From: Plasmopara viticola | Taxonomy: Eukaryota; Oomycota; Peronosporomycetes; Peronosporales; Peronosporaceae | NCBI GenBank assembly: GCA_001695595.3 | Contig: MBPM02000100.1 | Location: forward strand, 179,998-243,997 | Length of the DNA: 64,000 nucleotides | Direction: 5' to 3' | Shown here: one piece after another, positions 62,001 through 64,000 of the stretch | Position numbering within the stretch: the stretch's first letter is position 1 | Layout of the letters: every line of letters begins with the position of its first letter | Program-made: the position numbers and the translations under genes | Notes under the pieces: model-generated | The model's database searches: none | What the model was told of the DNA's origin: nothing | What the model saw: only the letters and a program-made list of their open reading frames with translations

Positions 62001-64000
62001 AAGTGCTCAGATGATGTGGGACGACCGATACGTCCTTTCTATCTTTAAAGACATGTACAGATGTATTGGAGACACAACAAAGAGTATATTCACCTTCTTT
62101 AAGTGCTGAGACGCTGTACGACCATAGCTACGTTCTTTGATCTATCTAGACGTTCACACACGCAATAGCGTCAAAATTAAGCGCATATTCAATTCATTTA
62201 AGCGCTAAGACGCTGTACGTCAGCAGATACGTCCTTTCTATCCTTAGACGTGCACAGACGCATAGGGCCACAACGAAGCATGAAACAGCTTTTCTAAAGT
62301 GCTCAGATGATGTGGACGACGATACGTCCTTTCTATCTCTTAGACGTGCACAGATGCATTAGAGACACACAAAGTGTATACTCACCCTCTTTAAGCGCTG
62401 AGACTGTACGACCATAGCTACGTTCTTTGATCTATCTAGACGTTCACACACGCAATAGGTCAAAATTAAGCGCATATTCAATTCATTTAAGCGCTAAGAC
62501 GCTGTACGTCAGCAGATACGTCCTTTCTATCCTCTTAGACGTGCACAGACGCAATAGGGCCACAACGAAGCATGAAACAGCTTTTCTAAAGTGCTCAGAT
62601 GATGTGGGACGACCGATACGTCCTTTCTATCTCTTAAGACATGTACAGATGCATTAGAGACACAACAAAGAGTATATTCACCTTCTTTAATGCTGAGACG
62701 CTGTACGACCATAGCTACGTTCTTTTGATCTATCTAGACGTTCACACACGCGATAGCTTCAAAATTAAGCGCATATTCAATTCATTTAAGCGCTAAGACG
62801 CTGTACGTCAGCAGATACGTCCTTTCTATCCTCTTAGACGAGCACAGACGCAATAGGGCCACAACTAAGCATCAAGCCACTTTTCTAAAGTGCTCAGATG
62901 ATGTGGGACGACAGATACGTCCTTTCTATCTCTTTAGACGTGCACAGATGCATTGAAGACACAACAAAGCGTATATTACCCTTCTTTAAGCGCTGAGACG
63001 CTGTACGACCATAGCTACGTTCTTTTGATCTATCTAGACGTTCACACACGCAATAGGGTCACAAGAAAGCGCATATTCAATTCATTTAAGCGCTAAGACG
63101 CTGTACGTCAGCAGATACGTCCTTTCTATCCTCTTAGACGTGCACAGACGCAATAGGGCCACAACTAAGCATCAACACTTTTCTAAAGTGCTCATGATGT
63201 GGGACGACCGATACGTCCTTTCTATCTCTTAAGACATGTACAGATGCATTAGAGACACAACAAAGCGTATATTACCCTATATAAGCGCTGAGACGATGTA
63301 CGACCAAAGTTACGTTCTTTCGATCTATCTAGACGTTCACACACGCAATAGGGTCAAAGTTAAGCGCATATTCAATTCATTTAAGCGCTAAGACGCTGTA
63401 CGTCAGCAGATACGTCCTTTCTATCCTCTTAGACGTGCACAGACGCAATAGGGCCACAACTAAGCATCAAGCCACTTTTCTAAAGTGCTCAGATGATGTG
63501 GGACGACCGATACGTCCTTTCTATCTCTTAAGACATGTACAGATGCATTAGAGACACAACAAAGCGTATATTACCCTTCTTTAAGCGCTGAGACGCTGTA
63601 CGACCATAGCTACGTTCTTTTGATCTATCTAGACGTTCACACACGCAATAGCGTCAAAATTAAGCGCATATTCAATTCATTTAAGCGCTAAGACGCTGTA
63701 CGTCAGCAGATACGTCCTTTCTATCCTCTTAGACGTGCACAGACGCAATAGGGCCACAACGAAGCATGAAACAGCTTTTCTAAAGTGCTCAATGATGTGG
63801 GACGACCGATACGTCCTTTCTATCTCTTAAGACATGTACAGATGCATTAGAGACACAACAAAGAGTATATTCACCTTCTTTAAGTGCTGAGACGCTGTAC
63901 GACCATAGCTACGTTCTTTTGATCTATCTAGACGTTCACACACGCGATAGCTTCAAAATTAAGCGCATATTAAATTCATTTAAGCGCTAAGACGCTGTAC

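Larger units (their letters stand above)
1..64000. repeat. Satellite DNA array, ~100 bp monomer, filling the window
   Basis: Every part of the window aligns to one monomer family about 100 bp long. Recurrent landmarks in plus orientation are a start resembling AGACGCTGTACG, then TACGTCCTTTCTATC near position 21, AGACGTGCACAGACG near 41, a GGCCACAAC-like block near 61, and a boundary motif close to AAGCGCT near 95. In 1-7909 and 10128-11049 the same landmarks occur as reverse complement. No start-to-stop frame exceeds 157 codons, and all longer ones are translations of repeat units. No rRNA, tRNA, telomeric repeat, poly-A tail, target-site duplication or transposase-like sequence was seen. The family is not one I can name. 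A centromeric or other heterochromatic role is inferred only from the repeat architecture. Confidence 0.97.
39573..64000 (+). repeat. Homogeneous 300 bp A-B-C higher-order repeat
   Basis: About 81 consecutive trimers with strict A-B-C order, no hybrid monomer and no orientation change. Units differ by a small set of alleles in mixed combinations: A tail GAAGCATGAAACAGC or TAAGCATCAAGCCAC, B tail TATTACCC or TATTCACC, and C CGATAGCTTC, CGATAGCGTC, CAATAGCGTC or CAATAGGGTCACAAG. No stable larger period was seen by eye. Deletions of 1-6 bp become frequent, most of all in about 48-63 kb. The array continues past the right edge of the window. Confidence 0.93.

Noticed and set aside
11863..64000. 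CRISPR array
   Set aside because: Repeats abut with no unique spacers, the unit is 100 bp, and no cas-like gene is present.
1..64000. CENP-B box (NTTCGNNNNANNCGGGN)
   Set aside because: TTCG and CGGG both occur, but I found no place with the required spacing and central A in the monomer consensus types.
1..64000. Telomeric repeats, rRNA or tRNA genes within the array
   Set aside because: No tandem TTAGG-like or TTTAGGG-like runs, and no tRNA box A/B pair or rRNA-like sequence, was seen on reading through.

Overview
The whole 64 kb is tandemly repeated satellite DNA. I find no gene, RNA gene, transposon or unique-sequence island. The unit is a ~100 bp monomer, roughly 640 copies in all. In most of the window three diverged monomer types, here called A, B and C, alternate as a 300 bp A-B-C higher-order repeat (HOR). 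A clean example is A 55701-55800, B 55801-55900, C 55901-56000. Short reading frames (up to 157 codons) are read-through of repeat units. Because 300 is divisible by 3, the same meaningless peptide recurs in every unit.

The array is of eukaryotic type, most likely centromeric, pericentromeric or subtelomeric heterochromatin. I do not recognise the satellite family and cannot name the species. CpG is not depleted in the consensus monomers (hand count in one A monomer: 5 observed, about 5.5 expected), so heavy germline CpG methylation with decay is not evident.

Layout, left to right, taking the A-B-C direction as plus:
(1) 1-7909: older-looking, diverged 'L-type' monomers on the minus strand, carried in 2.28-2.55 kb segmental tandem duplications (starts at 1, 2280 and 4830).
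(2) 7910-10127: an island of early A-B-C-like monomers on the plus strand, in ~590 bp six-monomer units, with a local triplication of one B-like monomer.
(3) 10128-11049: L-type on the minus strand.
(4) 11050-11810: L-type on the plus strand, followed by a scrambled junction.
(5) 11863 to the end: A-B-C on the plus strand. Within this, 13.9-36.7 kb carries a recurrent A/B hybrid monomer that creates 200 bp dimer units. These are built into super-repeats of 1.4, 1.9, 2.5 and 0.8 kb. From 39573 to 64000 the array is a plain, homogeneous 300 bp HOR.

The pattern fits a satellite edge: diverged, inverted and segmentally duplicated material at one side, with successive waves of amplification toward the other. 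The most useful observations are the A/B hybrid as a single recombination product that seeded several generations of super-repeats, a nested family of super-repeats related by gain or loss of whole units, and a cluster of tiny deletions (about 40-63 kb) that fall on the bases where paralogous monomers differ. The last suggests consensus drop-out in the assembly and should be checked before the indels are interpreted biologically.

All alignments were made by eye. Boundaries are good to a few bases where exact numbers are given and to tens of bases where 'about' is used.
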